Shown: positions 25,607 through 34,528 of the stretch, piece by piece
Position numbering within the stretch: position 1 is the first letter of the stretch
How the letters are laid out: every line of letters begins with the position of its first letter
DNA from: Sulfurimonas sp.
GTDB taxonomy: Bacteria > Campylobacterota > Campylobacteria > Campylobacterales > Sulfurimonadaceae
DNA: 64,000 bases
Assembly (NCBI RefSeq): GCF_026991475.1
Contig: NZ_JALXBK010000094.1
Location: forward strand, 1-64,000
Direction: 5' to 3'
Translations under genes and position numbers: made by a program
The notes under the pieces: model-generated
What the model saw: only the letters and a program-made list of their open reading frames with translations
What the model was told of the DNA's origin: nothing
Database searches by the model: none

Positions 25607-26194
25607 CTAATGCATTTCATATTTAAAGATAATACTTGCATACCCTGTAATAAAATTATTAAATGTATAAGTCACATTATCTTTTGTATTTGTAGCGTCA
25701 AGCATCATAAGTCGTGCTCCCACTTCTAAGTCAATAAGTTTACTTGCATGAAAATTAAGTCCTGCATCAGCTCCATAATATGGATTTGAAATCAATCGCT
25801 TAGTTGTCTCATTTGGTGCTTTAAATTTCATATTTGCAATACCTGCATTTAGCCCAATATAAAGATTCATTTTAGTAGATACATTTAAAAGATAATCCAA
25901 CTCTCCACCATATGTTCCTATGTAATCATAAGAGCTATCTGGATTAGTATAATAATCTGCTGTTAAGAATATTCTATAGTTATAAGACTCTGCACCAATT
26001 TTTATACCGATATTTTGAACAGTTTTGTTTACTGAATCACTCATAGTAGCAGTATCAACATCACTATTAATACTCGTCATCCCACCCTCAATTCCAATAA
26101 GTGAATAATCTGGGTAAATTACCGTATCTGCCATTGCAGCACTACTTAACATCGCGGCTGCAACAAGAGCCTTACCTAATCTATTTTTTATCAT
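25607..26194 (-). CDS. Small outer-membrane beta-barrel protein
   Basis: About 195 residues with a signal peptide (KALVAAAMLSSAAMA) followed by alternating amphipathic strands and a C-terminal aromatic strand (ASIIFKYEMH), typical of an eight-stranded OmpA/OmpW-like barrel. The track start is a GTG; I prefer the ATG at 26194, which follows AAAGGTGA at proper spacing. It lies 12 nt after the large Ig-like lipoprotein gene, suggesting one operon and a joint surface role. Confidence 0.7.
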   Translation of the reverse strand: MIKNRLGKALVAAAMLSSAAMADTVIYPDYSLIGIEGGMTSINSDVDTATMSDSVNKTVQNIGIKIGAESYNYRIFLTADYYTNPDSSYDYIGTYGGELDYLLNVSTKMNLYIGLNAGIANMKFKAPNETTKRLISNPYYGADAGLNFHASKLIDLEVGARLMMLDATNTKDNVTYTFNNFITGYASIIFKYEMH

Positions 26195-26206
26195 TATCTT
26201 CACCTT

Positions 26207-28009
26207 TTAAAATTCGTCTACAACAATAATATCTGTAATTGTTATACTACCCGCTTTTTTTTGTGTTTCATTTACATCTTCCAATTCAACATAGGCACCA
26301 CCATGTCGACTAAGTGCAAGGTTATCACAAGTACCAACTTGTCCATGAAATATAGCTTTTTTATATACAATATTATCAGTCGTAACTATCTCTGCCCTGA
26401 AGTTACCATTTCTATACCATTCAGAAGTATTTTTCAATGAAATAGGAATGAAGTATGTTGCATCAGTAGTTCCAGCAGGAATACTTTTTGTTATATCTTT
26501 AAATCCCATACCACGCAATAATATCTTACGCGCTTCTCCAACTCTTGTATCTTTCCCATTAGCAGAACCTATTAAATTTATCCAAAATATAACTGACTTA
26601 CCAGTAAGATAATAATCATATTCCATATCCAAAACTGTACTTGCATTCTCATCTAAAATATAATTATTATTTTTTGGATAAACATTACCTACCCATTCTT
26701 CCCCAAATTGACAAGTATCTTGTCTATAGTTATTTCCCACTGCAAAACCTAATTTTGACACATTCTTTCCATAATAATTTTCAATTAATAGTAGGTCAGT
26801 ATCACCATTACTACTTTTGTTAATATCCCATTTTCCTGAAGCATCATAGGTATATCCATTTCCAAATGTTACCAAATAATCATGTTCAGGATCCACATTT
26901 GAAAAAAAGTTTTCGGAGGTATGAAATATATCATTTGGCGTTGCATTTTCAATACTTCCGCCTCTTGGTGGAATAGAGTAAAGATAATTCATACTGTTAG
27001 TTGCTGTCGATGCACCACTTTGGACATAGCCTGTAATCATACCTGTAGAAATAGTAGGTTTTGTATTAATAAGATTACTATATTTATCTGTTGCTGTAAG
27101 TACCCAATGATCAATAAATTTAGCATGTTCCTTATCTTGTGATGTACCTGCATATGAAAGACTAAACGCAGTTGGTGGACCTGACAAAACAACCACACTA
27201 TATATTTTAATAAGATCTTTTTCCTCGTGATTAGCATCGAAAAAGTGAGCTTCTACCTTTAATGGAATAAGACCAGATTTTGTATTAGTATTCACGTTAA
27301 CTGTAATTCTATTTTTATCTGTTACAGTGAGTGTACTTAAATTTTCATTTCCATAACTATCTGAAAGTGTTGCTAGACCAGGGTTTAAAGAGCTAACTGT
27401 TAATGAAATTATATCATCGTCAGCAACTTTATTGTTATTTGAATCTTCTACATTATAAGATATAGCCTTTGTTGCGTTTAAAGCCAACTTAACATTTTCA
27501 CCATTACTAGAAACAAGCTTATAACTTGAAACTATTGTCTGATTTGTTTCAGGGACAATTGACATCGTATACTGTTTAATATTAGATGGGTCAGAATCAT
27601 GATAAAAGCCAAAATAGATATTAGATGTATCAGCACTTAAATCTTTTGGAGCAGTATATGTAAAAGTTGCAACACCATTAGTCAATTTTGATGCATATTT
27701 ATCAAACGTACCGACATCTCTGCCTTGTCGTACATCTGGAGAATTTATAAGTTTTACTTCTCCTTCGGAGTAGGGGTTATTTGCACTATCAAACACACGT
27801 ACATCAATAGTAACAACCTGACTATTTGTAGTAAGAACTGTACTTGAAACTGGTAAGACAACTGTCACTGCAGGGTTTGTAACATTACTCTCCACAACAT
27901 TTTCGTTACTATTCGCACCACTATTTGGAGTGTCACTATTATTTCCTTGACACCCACTCAACATTAGTAGAGTAACCAGTGCTACAACCGTTAATCTTAG
28001 TAAATTCAT
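26207..28009 (-). CDS. Large Ig-like surface lipoprotein
   Basis: A 600-residue protein with a lipoprotein signal (LVTLLMLSGC, Cys at about 20) and a low-complexity Asn/Ser/Thr linker (about 22-48). At least two bacterial Ig-like domains follow (about 50-155 and 160-275; VVTIDVRVFDSANNPYSEG, ISYNVEDSNNNKVADDDIISLTVSSLNPG), resembling BIg1/invasin repeats. The C-terminal half (280-600) I cannot assign. It is probably anchored in the outer membrane and may face outward. It is co-transcribed with the small barrel protein. Such genes vary between strains. AAACGCAG lies at 27164. Confidence 0.65.
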   Translation of the reverse strand: MNLLRLTVVALVTLLMLSGCQGNNSDTPNSGANSNENVVESNVTNPAVTVVLPVSSTVLTTNSQVVTIDVRVFDSANNPYSEGEVKLINSPDVRQGRDVGTFDKYASKLTNGVATFTYTAPKDLSADTSNIYFGFYHDSDPSNIKQYTMSIVPETNQTIVSSYKLVSSNGENVKLALNATKAISYNVEDSNNNKVADDDIISLTVSSLNPGLATLSDSYGNENLSTLTVTDKNRITVNVNTNTKSGLIPLKVEAHFFDANHEEKDLIKIYSVVVLSGPPTAFSLSYAGTSQDKEHAKFIDHWVLTATDKYSNLINTKPTISTGMITGYVQSGASTATNSMNYLYSIPPRGGSIENATPNDIFHTSENFFSNVDPEHDYLVTFGNGYTYDASGKWDINKSSNGDTDLLLIENYYGKNVSKLGFAVGNNYRQDTCQFGEEWVGNVYPKNNNYILDENASTVLDMEYDYYLTGKSVIFWINLIGSANGKDTRVGEARKILLRGMGFKDITKSIPAGTTDATYFIPISLKNTSEWYRNGNFRAEIVTTDNIVYKKAIFHGQVGTCDNLALSRHGGAYVELEDVNETQKKAGSITITDIIVVDEF

Positions 28010-28121
28010 ATACCTTCCCCTTTTTTACAATCACAATTAAGAAATACTACTATTGTACTTGAATATTTATAAATTACAAATTAAAACCATTAAAGTTAAA
28101 TCGACCAATGGAGCTATTAAT

Positions 28122-29264
28122 TTAATTTATAGATTTAGCACAACAGTATCCACTCGAAAATGCCCACTGAAAATTATATCCACCAAGCTCACCTGTCACA
28201 TCTACAACTTCCCCTATGAAGTAAAGATTTTTTACTTTTTTTGCCTCAAGCGTTGCAAAATCCAACTCCTCTGCTAAAACACCGCCACGGCTCACTTCTG
28301 CCTTTGTAAAGCCAAAGTTTCCAGCAGGAGCAAAGGTATAATTATGCAGATTATTCAGTAAAGCTTTTTCCTCTTTTGTAAGTTTATTGCACTCTTTATC
28401 TTTGCACCCTACTGCGTTTAGAAGTGCTTTTGCAAGTCGCTTCGGCAGAGGCAATACAGAGCTTATAAGCTTTTTACTTGCCTTTGTAAGCTCTAGGACG
28501 CTCTTATTTGGTAAAAAATCTATGCTTATCTCCCCTTTTTTCCAGTAAAGTGAAGCCGAAAGCACAGCAGGACCGCTTATGCCTTTATGAGCAAAGAGCA
28601 TCTCCTCATCTATTACTCTATCTTCTACTTTTATCTGCACATAACAGCTCAAACCACTCAGTTCTTTCATCCAAAACTGCTCTTTTTGCAGCGTGAGTCC
28701 CACAAGTGCAGGGGTAAACTCTTTAACATTGAGTCCAAAACTTTTTGCTATTTCAAGTCCAATACGGCTTGCACCTATACTTTTAAAACTCTCTCCACCT
28801 GTTGCCACAACTACTTTTTTCGCCTGCATAGCTCCTTTATCAGTTGCAACAGTAAAAATATCATTATCTTTTCTCACAGAGATTACTTTATGGTTTAAGA
28901 TGAGTTCAGAGTGTTTCGCACTGCGTTTAAGTAGCTCTATAATATCATCCGCACTGTGTTTACAGAAGTAGTATCGCCCCTTTCGCAGCTCCAATTCTAC
29001 TCGGTTTCTCTCCAACCACTCAAGCAGCTTATCGCGTGAAAACTTTTTCAATACTTTTGCTATAAGCTCGCTCTCACCATCAAAATTCTCCAACTTTACA
29101 CTTGCATTTGTGATGTTACACTTTCCACCACCAGAGATCTTAAGCTTTTTTGCAGGCTTTTCATTCACATCAATAATGGCTACACTCTTTTTTTTACTCA
29201 AATTTGCAGCACACATCAAGCCTGAAGCCCCTGCTCCCAAAATAATTATGTCATATATTTTCAT
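28122..29264 (-). CDS. FAD-dependent oxidoreductase, HI0933/BaiN family
   Basis: A flavoprotein of about 380 residues. The N-terminal FAD motif is IYDIIILGAGASGLMCAANLSKKKSVAIID, followed by KKLKISGGGKCNITN and VVATGGESF; the C-terminal block LYFIGEVVDVTGELGGYNFQWAFSSGY is typical of the family. I place the start at 29264, not at the track start 22 codons upstream, because a TATAAT box ends 6 nt before this ATG and the longer form would begin upstream of the promoter. The substrate is unknown. CTGCGTTT octamers lie at 28422 and 28921. Confidence 0.85.
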   Translation of the reverse strand: MKIYDIIILGAGASGLMCAANLSKKKSVAIIDVNEKPAKKLKISGGGKCNITNASVKLENFDGESELIAKVLKKFSRDKLLEWLERNRVELELRKGRYYFCKHSADDIIELLKRSAKHSELILNHKVISVRKDNDIFTVATDKGAMQAKKVVVATGGESFKSIGASRIGLEIAKSFGLNVKEFTPALVGLTLQKEQFWMKELSGLSCYVQIKVEDRVIDEEMLFAHKGISGPAVLSASLYWKKGEISIDFLPNKSVLELTKASKKLISSVLPLPKRLAKALLNAVGCKDKECNKLTKEEKALLNNLHNYTFAPAGNFGFTKAEVSRGGVLAEELDFATLEAKKVKNLYFIGEVVDVTGELGGYNFQWAFSSGYCCAKSIN

Positions 29265-29270
29265 AACGAC

Positions 29271-29276
29271 ATTATA
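29271..29276 (-). promoter_or_regulatory. -10 box (TATAAT) for the HI0933-family gene, predicted leaderless
   Basis: TATAAT on the minus strand, 6 nt before the ATG at 29264 and 3 nt from the rimO -10 box, so the two core promoters overlap. Confidence 0.65.
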
Positions 29277-29279
29277 CGC

Positions 29280-29285
29280 TATAAT
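29280..29285 (+). promoter_or_regulatory. -10 box (TATAAT) for rimO-tilS
   Basis: CGCTATAAT, about 27 nt before the rimO ATG, leaving a leader of about 20 nt with a purine-rich Shine-Dalgarno (AAAGAAG). Confidence 0.6.
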
Positions 29286-29312
29286 TACAAAAACATTTAA
29301 AGAAGAAAAACT

Positions 29313-30632
29313 ATGAGCAACAAACTCCATATAGTCTCACTCGGCTGTACAAAAAATCTGGTAGATACTGAAGTGATGATGGGCAGACTAAAAAACTTTG
29401 AACTCACTGACAACAACGAAGATGCGGATGTTATCATCGTAAACACCTGCGGATTTATTGATGCAGCAAAAGAGGAGTCTCTTAACACTGTTCTCTCTTT
29501 GCATGAAGCACGAAAAGAGGACTCTTTGCTTGTGATGGCGGGATGTCTGAGTGAGCGTTATCAAGAGGAGCTTATGGAGCAGATTCCAGAAGTAGACATC
29601 TTTACAGGCGTGGGTGATTATGAGAGAATAGATGAACTATTACAAGAAAAAAAGAGCCGTTTTTCTGATGAAGTTTACCTCATAGATGGGGCAGAGCGTG
29701 TTGTTACCGGTTCAACTTATCACGCCTACATTAAACTGAGTGAGGGGTGTAACCAGACTTGTAGCTTTTGTGCCATTCCATCATTTAAAGGAAAACTCCA
29801 CTCGCGTAATTTAGACTCCATCGCAAAAGAGGTCGAATCACTCGTAGCAAAAGGCTACTGGGACTTCTCTTTTGTTTCTCAAGACTCCTCTTCATTTCTT
29901 CGTGACCAAAATGTCAAAGATGGTCTAAGTCTTTTAATGCAACGAATAGAGCTCATTGAAGGTGTAAAATCAGCAAGGATTCTCTACCTATACCCATCTA
30001 CGACAACTATGTCGCTGCTTAAAAACATTGCAAAAAGTAAAATCTTTCACAACTATTTTGATATGCCTATACAACATGTCAATGATGATATGCTGCGTAT
30101 TATGAAGCGTGGATTTGGTAAAGAGAAGACTTTGGAGTTATTGGACTTTATGCGTTCACTTCCAAACTCATTTGTGCGTACAAGTTTCATAGTAGGGCAT
30201 CCACATGAAACGCAGGAGATGTTTGATGAGATGTGTGAATTTGCCGCAAACTTTGGCTTTGACCGTGTCAATGTTTTTGCATACTCCGATGAAGAGACAA
30301 CTTCTGCTTATGAAATGGAAAATAAAATCTCCGATGAAGTAAAAGCGGAGCGTGCAGAAATTTTAGGAAATATCGTTGCTGAGGCTACAAAAAAATCACT
30401 CCAAAAAGAGGTAGGTCAAATGCGCCAAATAGTCATAGATGGTGAAAGTGATGAGCATGAGTATCTCTTGAGTGCAAGAGAGTTGCTGTGGGCACCAGAA
30501 ATAGACGGCGAAATCTATGTAAATGACAGAAGTGTAGATACAGATTTAGAGTTTGGTAAAATCTATAACGCAAAAATCACGGAGCTTGTAGGTAACATCC
30601 TTACAGCGACTGTTGATAATGTTGCAGAATAA
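29313..30632 (+). CDS. rimO: Ribosomal protein S12 methylthiotransferase
   Basis: A 439-residue radical-SAM enzyme that adds a methylthio group to an Asp of ribosomal protein S12. The N-terminal UPF0004 domain has cluster cysteines in SLGCTKNLVDTE, NTCGFIDAA and MAGCLSERY. The radical SAM motif is CNQTCSFCAIPSFKG, and a TRAM domain ends the protein. MiaB, a paralogue, is encoded at 35531. It overlaps the tilS start by 14 nt. AAACGCAG lies at 30208. Confidence 0.95.
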   Translation: MSNKLHIVSLGCTKNLVDTEVMMGRLKNFELTDNNEDADVIIVNTCGFIDAAKEESLNTVLSLHEARKEDSLLVMAGCLSERYQEELMEQIPEVDIFTGVGDYERIDELLQEKKSRFSDEVYLIDGAERVVTGSTYHAYIKLSEGCNQTCSFCAIPSFKGKLHSRNLDSIAKEVESLVAKGYWDFSFVSQDSSSFLRDQNVKDGLSLLMQRIELIEGVKSARILYLYPSTTTMSLLKNIAKSKIFHNYFDMPIQHVNDDMLRIMKRGFGKEKTLELLDFMRSLPNSFVRTSFIVGHPHETQEMFDEMCEFAANFGFDRVNVFAYSDEETTSAYEMENKISDEVKAERAEILGNIVAEATKKSLQKEVGQMRQIVIDGESDEHEYLLSARELLWAPEIDGEIYVNDRSVDTDLEFGKIYNAKITELVGNILTATVDNVAE

Positions 30633-31605
30633 AGAAGCACTCAAACGCAGTAAAAATCTTCTGGCATTCTCTGCCGGAGGAGACTCCACCGCCCTATTTT
30701 TTCTTCTACTTGAAAATAACATCTCCTTTGACATTGCCATCATTGATTATGGGCTGCGTTTGCAAAGTAAAGAAGAAGTCGCTTATGCTAAAGAGCTTGC
30801 AAAAAAGTACGATTTGAAATGTTTTGTACATAATGCCGAAAATATAGAGTCAAACTTTGAAGCAAATGCCCGCAAGGTGCGCTACGACTTTTTTGAAAAA
30901 CTTATACAAGAACACAACTACACTGCTCTGCTCACCGCACACCACTTAGGCGATAGATTTGAGTGGATGTTGATGCAGTTTTGTAAAGGTGCAGGTTGTG
31001 CAGAACTCACAGGAATGCAGAGCATTGCTAAACGCAGCAGTTATACGCTTTATCGTCCACTGCTGCAAGTTGATAAATCTGACCTCTTAGAGTATCTGCA
31101 TAAAAAAAATATACAATATTTTGAAGATGAGAGCAACAGCGATGCAAAGTACAAACGCAATAGCTTCCGTAAACTCCATACAACACCACTTTTAGCAGAG
31201 TATAAAGAGGGAATTAAACGCAGTTTTGCTTATATGGATGAAGATGTTGCAACACTCATCCAAACGCAGGAGATACACACCTGCAATCAGCTTACCTATT
31301 TTCAAACTACCCACTCCAAACGCAACGATATTTATACTATAGATAAATACCTTAAATCACAAGGGCATATCATTACAGCTGCAGAACGACTACTCTTAAA
31401 AGAGGAGAGTTCTCTTGTTATAGGACGTAAATATGTTGTTGTGTTTTACAAGGAGTTTGTGTTTATTGCGCCCTTTGTAAAAAATGAGAAAATGGATAAA
31501 AAATTCAAAGAGCAGATGCGTATTTTAAAAATAGATCCAAAACTCAGAGGCTATTTGGCTTTTGATACAGAGGCAGTTGCATTGGTATCTTCTTTATTGC
31601 AATAA
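30619..31605 (+). CDS. tilS: tRNA(Ile)-lysidine synthetase
   Basis: A 328-residue N-type ATP pyrophosphatase that converts C34 of tRNA-Ile2 to lysidine. The PP-loop motif is FSAGGDSTALFFLL, followed by LTAHHLGDRFEWMLMQ and FEDESNSDAKYKRNSFR. I start at the ATG at 30619; the track start two codons earlier is a TTG. Its end overlaps the converging 31551 gene by 55 nt. Five AAACGCAG-family octamers occur in about 630 nt (30643, 30754, 31030, 31216, 31262), the densest cluster in the window. Confidence 0.93.
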   Translation: MLQNKEALKRSKNLLAFSAGGDSTALFFLLLENNISFDIAIIDYGLRLQSKEEVAYAKELAKKYDLKCFVHNAENIESNFEANARKVRYDFFEKLIQEHNYTALLTAHHLGDRFEWMLMQFCKGAGCAELTGMQSIAKRSSYTLYRPLLQVDKSDLLEYLHKKNIQYFEDESNSDAKYKRNSFRKLHTTPLLAEYKEGIKRSFAYMDEDVATLIQTQEIHTCNQLTYFQTTHSKRNDIYTIDKYLKSQGHIITAAERLLLKEESSLVIGRKYVVVFYKEFVFIAPFVKNEKMDKKFKEQMRILKIDPKLRGYLAFDTEAVALVSSLLQ

Positions 31606-32108
31606 ACTTTCATTGTAAATGAAGAGGCTATAGAATCCCCTTTGCGTTTAAATGTAATAGGAAAATTAACGCCTATTATCCAGTCACTTTTATTAATAGC
31701 ATCTAAGAAATTATAGAAATTTTTAGGAGAAGCTATACTTGAAGTTGTATTAACCTCATAAACATCAAACCCATCCTCTTGACCTGACTTTGAAATTTTT
31801 GCAAGATGCAGAGATGAGAAGTAATTTTTATGCTCTTTTTGAAATCTTTTTGCATCAAACTTATTCTCAAACGCAGTAATAATATGTCTATTTTTACTCT
31901 GCAAGTTTTTCAAGGTATCATAAACCTTATCATGATAATTTTGATATTTTTGTAACTTAGCACTACTTTTTTGAAGCTCCATGCGCTCCTCTCTATACTG
32001 CTTCCCTTTTGGAATAAGAACAAGAAAAGAAAAAAGTAACACGAATAAAAAAAGAAACAATGATGAGAGTAAAATATAGAGATAATGGCGAGAGATATTA
32101 ATTTTCAT
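31551..32108 (-). CDS. Single-pass inner-membrane protein, PilO-like
   Basis: About 185 residues with one N-terminal membrane helix (about 8-30, YLYILLSSLFLFLFVLLFSFLVLIP), a coiled-coil stretch (KQYREERMELQKSSAKLQKYQ), then an alpha/beta periplasmic domain. This is the layout of PilO/GspM-type proteins. I prefer the ATG at 32108 (MKINISRHYLY), inside the end of the upstream gene, over the track start nine codons earlier. It is the third gene of a PilM/N/O-like trio. Sequence similarity is weak, so the call rests on size, topology and context. It overlaps tilS tail to tail. AAACGCAG lies at 31869. Confidence 0.45.
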   Translation of the reverse strand: MKINISRHYLYILLSSLFLFLFVLLFSFLVLIPKGKQYREERMELQKSSAKLQKYQNYHDKVYDTLKNLQSKNRHIITAFENKFDAKRFQKEHKNYFSSLHLAKISKSGQEDGFDVYEVNTTSSIASPKNFYNFLDAINKSDWIIGVNFPITFKRKGDSIASSFTMKVYCNKEDTNATASVSKAK

Positions 32109-32634
32109 CAGAACCCACCTCACTACTAAAATCATCTTTCATATAGTTTGTAGAGACAAAACGCAACCAACCATTTTTTGTAGGATAAAAACTACTGTAA
32201 GTCTCTTGAAATATTGAACGTAGTGGTGCTTGAAGCATAAAATTATAAACATCTTTATTAGGTGTTATTCCATATAAAATAAGTCCATTTTTTAGGAGTT
32301 TTGCTTGAGAGAGCGTAATTCTTTGTGGTACAAGGTCAAACAGGTTTGCTATTGAATCTTTTAAAACGCTATTTTGTGTATAAATTTTCATTCCCAATGC
32401 CTCTTGCCTTTGAACAAATGCTATCTTCTTTTTCATATCAACAATACTTTTTTTAAGTTCCACCTGTGTTGATAAAATATGATTTTTATCTTTTTGAAAA
32501 TTATAATCTTTATAAAGAAGAAAAATATATGTTGTAAATAGCATAATAATTGTGATAGAAAAAAATGCAATTACAAGCTGTACTTCTTCTGTAAAAGGCG
32601 TTTTTTTGCGTGCTTGTATGTAGCTGTATTTCAT
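32098..32634 (-). CDS. Single-pass inner-membrane protein, PilN-like
   Basis: A 178-residue protein with a basic N-terminus (QARKKTPFTEE), one membrane helix (about 19-42, VQLVIAFFSITIIMLFTTYIFLLY), a coiled coil (about 45-85), then a domain with ITLSQAKLLKNGLILYGITPNKDVYNFMLQ, reminiscent of the PilN/GspL periplasmic ferredoxin-like fold. It overlaps its neighbours at both ends (4 nt and 11 nt). It probably belongs to a type IV pilus, type II secretion or competence apparatus; the secretin and ATPase are not in the window. Confidence 0.5.
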   Translation of the reverse strand: MKYSYIQARKKTPFTEEVQLVIAFFSITIIMLFTTYIFLLYKDYNFQKDKNHILSTQVELKKSIVDMKKKIAFVQRQEALGMKIYTQNSVLKDSIANLFDLVPQRITLSQAKLLKNGLILYGITPNKDVYNFMLQAPLRSIFQETYSSFYPTKNGWLRFVSTNYMKDDFSSEVGSDEN

Positions 32635-33653
32635 AATTTTAACTCTCTTTTTGCAAGCTCACACAGCTCAAGAGCCAAGTCTGTTCGTCGTATATAGACA
32701 TTAAAAAACATCTCCTCTTCAAGATACTTTTTAAAATCATTAGTCACTCCAACGGAATCAGCTACATAGACATTTTCTACAAACCTGCTCTCAAAGCGTG
32801 CATCTTTATAAAATTGTCCCACAGAACCTTGAATAAGTGTAAAACGCTGATAATCTTCATTAAACTTATTATCATCGGCCTCTTCAAGAGCATCAGTCGA
32901 CTCTAGCAACTCTTCTTCTATATCTTTAGAGTCTGAAAATTCATCTATATCCTCTAAAGAATCTAAATCTTCAATATTTGCAAAATCTTCCAACTCTGCA
33001 TTTTCGTCATCTATTGCAGATATATCATCAAGCTCGATAGCTCCATCATCAGCTAAAAGCAGATCACTATTTTCGTGTTCCTCTTCCAAACTAATTCCAT
33101 CAAAATCATCTTTTGTCATCATATCTAAATGATGTGCGTAAAGAAGTTGAGAATTTTCAAAAATAGCTAAAGATAAAAAATTTTCTTGAACGAGAATATA
33201 CATTGCTAATTTACTATCTATTTTATCTTTAAAAAAATAAGCTAAAAGAGTAAAAGGTGAAAAAATATAATCAACACCTACAGCAGCATAGCGTTTTTTA
33301 ATCACTAAAAGATTCTCTTTTTCAGTATAGTATGCCCAGTTGTTCGTACATTTATACTCGCCATTATCAATGTTTGCGTAAAATTTCATTCTCTCTTTTG
33401 AGCAGGTAGGTAGAGCGCCTTGTGAGTGTGACATATCTAAAACAGAAATATATGAGTAAGGAGATTCAGAAGTATGAGCAGTTATAAATTCATACATATT
33501 TTCATCACATTCCAGAGTTTCAAACTCCTTTTCAAGACTACTTAAAAGACCCTTCCTTGAATGTTTTTCAATATATACAACAGTACTAAAACGTTTTGGG
33601 ACAATATTTACAAATATCTTTAAATATATAGCTTCAAATATTTTGCCAAGCAC
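32631..33653 (-). CDS. PilM/GspL-like cytoplasmic protein with an acidic insert
   Basis: About 340 residues with no clear membrane segment. Residues 20-185 and 285-340 suggest an actin-fold-like PilM/GspL scaffold (TVVYIEKHSRKG, LAMYILVQENFLSLAIFENSQLL, NVYVADSVGV), split by a very acidic stretch (about 190-270, ELDDISAIDDENAELEDF). I use the GTG at 33653, which overlaps the recombinase stop and follows GGAGAGAAG; the track start is a TTG inside that gene. It is first of the PilM/N/O-like trio. In related bacteria such trios serve DNA uptake or secretion, which is inference here. Confidence 0.45.
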   Translation of the reverse strand: MLGKIFEAIYLKIFVNIVPKRFSTVVYIEKHSRKGLLSSLEKEFETLECDENMYEFITAHTSESPYSYISVLDMSHSQGALPTCSKERMKFYANIDNGEYKCTNNWAYYTEKENLLVIKKRYAAVGVDYIFSPFTLLAYFFKDKIDSKLAMYILVQENFLSLAIFENSQLLYAHHLDMMTKDDFDGISLEEEHENSDLLLADDGAIELDDISAIDDENAELEDFANIEDLDSLEDIDEFSDSKDIEEELLESTDALEEADDNKFNEDYQRFTLIQGSVGQFYKDARFESRFVENVYVADSVGVTNDFKKYLEEEMFFNVYIRRTDLALELCELAKRELKL

Positions 33654-34528
33654 TACTTCTCTCCGCCACAAAGAGGATGTGCTTTGTTATAATTTTGTTG
33701 TTTCAATGCACTACCTAATTTTGTATATATTTGTGTTGTTGCCATAGATGAATGACCCAACAATTCACTGACATCTGTTATGGGCGCTCCACCATTTAGA
33801 AGTGAAGTTGCATAAGAGTGGCGCAACTGGTGAGGTGTTACCTGCAAGCCAATGCGCCTAAAGACTTTAGTAATCACATATCTTAAACTATTTTCGCTTA
33901 ATTTTTCGCCTTTTTTCTCAAAAAGAAATCTTTTTGGAGAATAAACGGCCAAATACTCATCAAGAATCTTTTTTGTGGAGGGTAACATTGGTATATCTCG
34001 TTGTTTATTTCCTTTACCTGTCACTCTTAGCCACTCCAAAGAAATATCTTGCAACGCGATATGAGAAAGTTCAGAAATACGCAGACCAAAAGTATAAAGC
34101 ATCAAAACAACAACCCGTTCAAATAAATCAGCCTCTTGCAAAGCCTCTAAAATATGTTCATGTGAAATAGGCTTAGGCAGTGTTTTGGCTACTTTTATAC
34201 TGGCATCGCCTTTAAGTAAAATCCTCATACCATTCTCATTAAGATATGTTGTAAAACTGCGTACTGCACTCAATTTTTTACTGATTGTTTTAGCATTTAA
34301 TGCTGCTATGTGATGTCTATAGGGCATAAGATTAAATATTTCGCGTCCATCCTCTTCTGCTATTTCTATAAAGGTAAATGCTTCACGGAGTGCTTCATCA
34401 TAACTTTTAAGTGTCAAATCAGAATAACCTCTCACATCTTTGAGATAATCCAAAAAATCTACTCTTTTATTATCTATTAACTTTCTCAAGCAATTTCTCA
34501 AAATTATCATGATATTTTCGTGCTTCAT
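33653..34528 (-). CDS. Xer-type tyrosine recombinase
   Basis: A protein of up to 291 residues with an N-terminal SAM-like DNA-binding domain (DFLDYLKDVRGYSDLTLKSYDEAL) and a catalytic domain holding the full set: Arg in FGLRISELS, Lys in GKGNKQRDIP, HQLRHSYAT, His in LGHSSMATTQ, and Tyr in IYTKL. Its length fits XerC/XerD rather than a phage integrase, and no attachment sites or mobile genes surround it. The track start overlaps the upstream gene by 59 nt; a TTG in VDFLDYL preceded by AAAGAG may be the true start. Whether it acts at dif is not shown. Confidence 0.85.
   Translation of the reverse strand: MKHENIMIILRNCLRKLIDNKRVDFLDYLKDVRGYSDLTLKSYDEALREAFTFIEIAEEDGREIFNLMPYRHHIAALNAKTISKKLSAVRSFTTYLNENGMRILLKGDASIKVAKTLPKPISHEHILEALQEADLFERVVVLMLYTFGLRISELSHIALQDISLEWLRVTGKGNKQRDIPMLPSTKKILDEYLAVYSPKRFLFEKKGEKLSENSLRYVITKVFRRIGLQVTPHQLRHSYATSLLNGGAPITDVSELLGHSSMATTQIYTKLGSALKQQNYNKAHPLCGGEK

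Noticed and set aside
33653-34528. Xer-type recombinase as part of an integron or genomic island
   Set aside because: It lies in a conserved housekeeping operon with miaB and a DUF374 gene, and the surrounding composition does not change.
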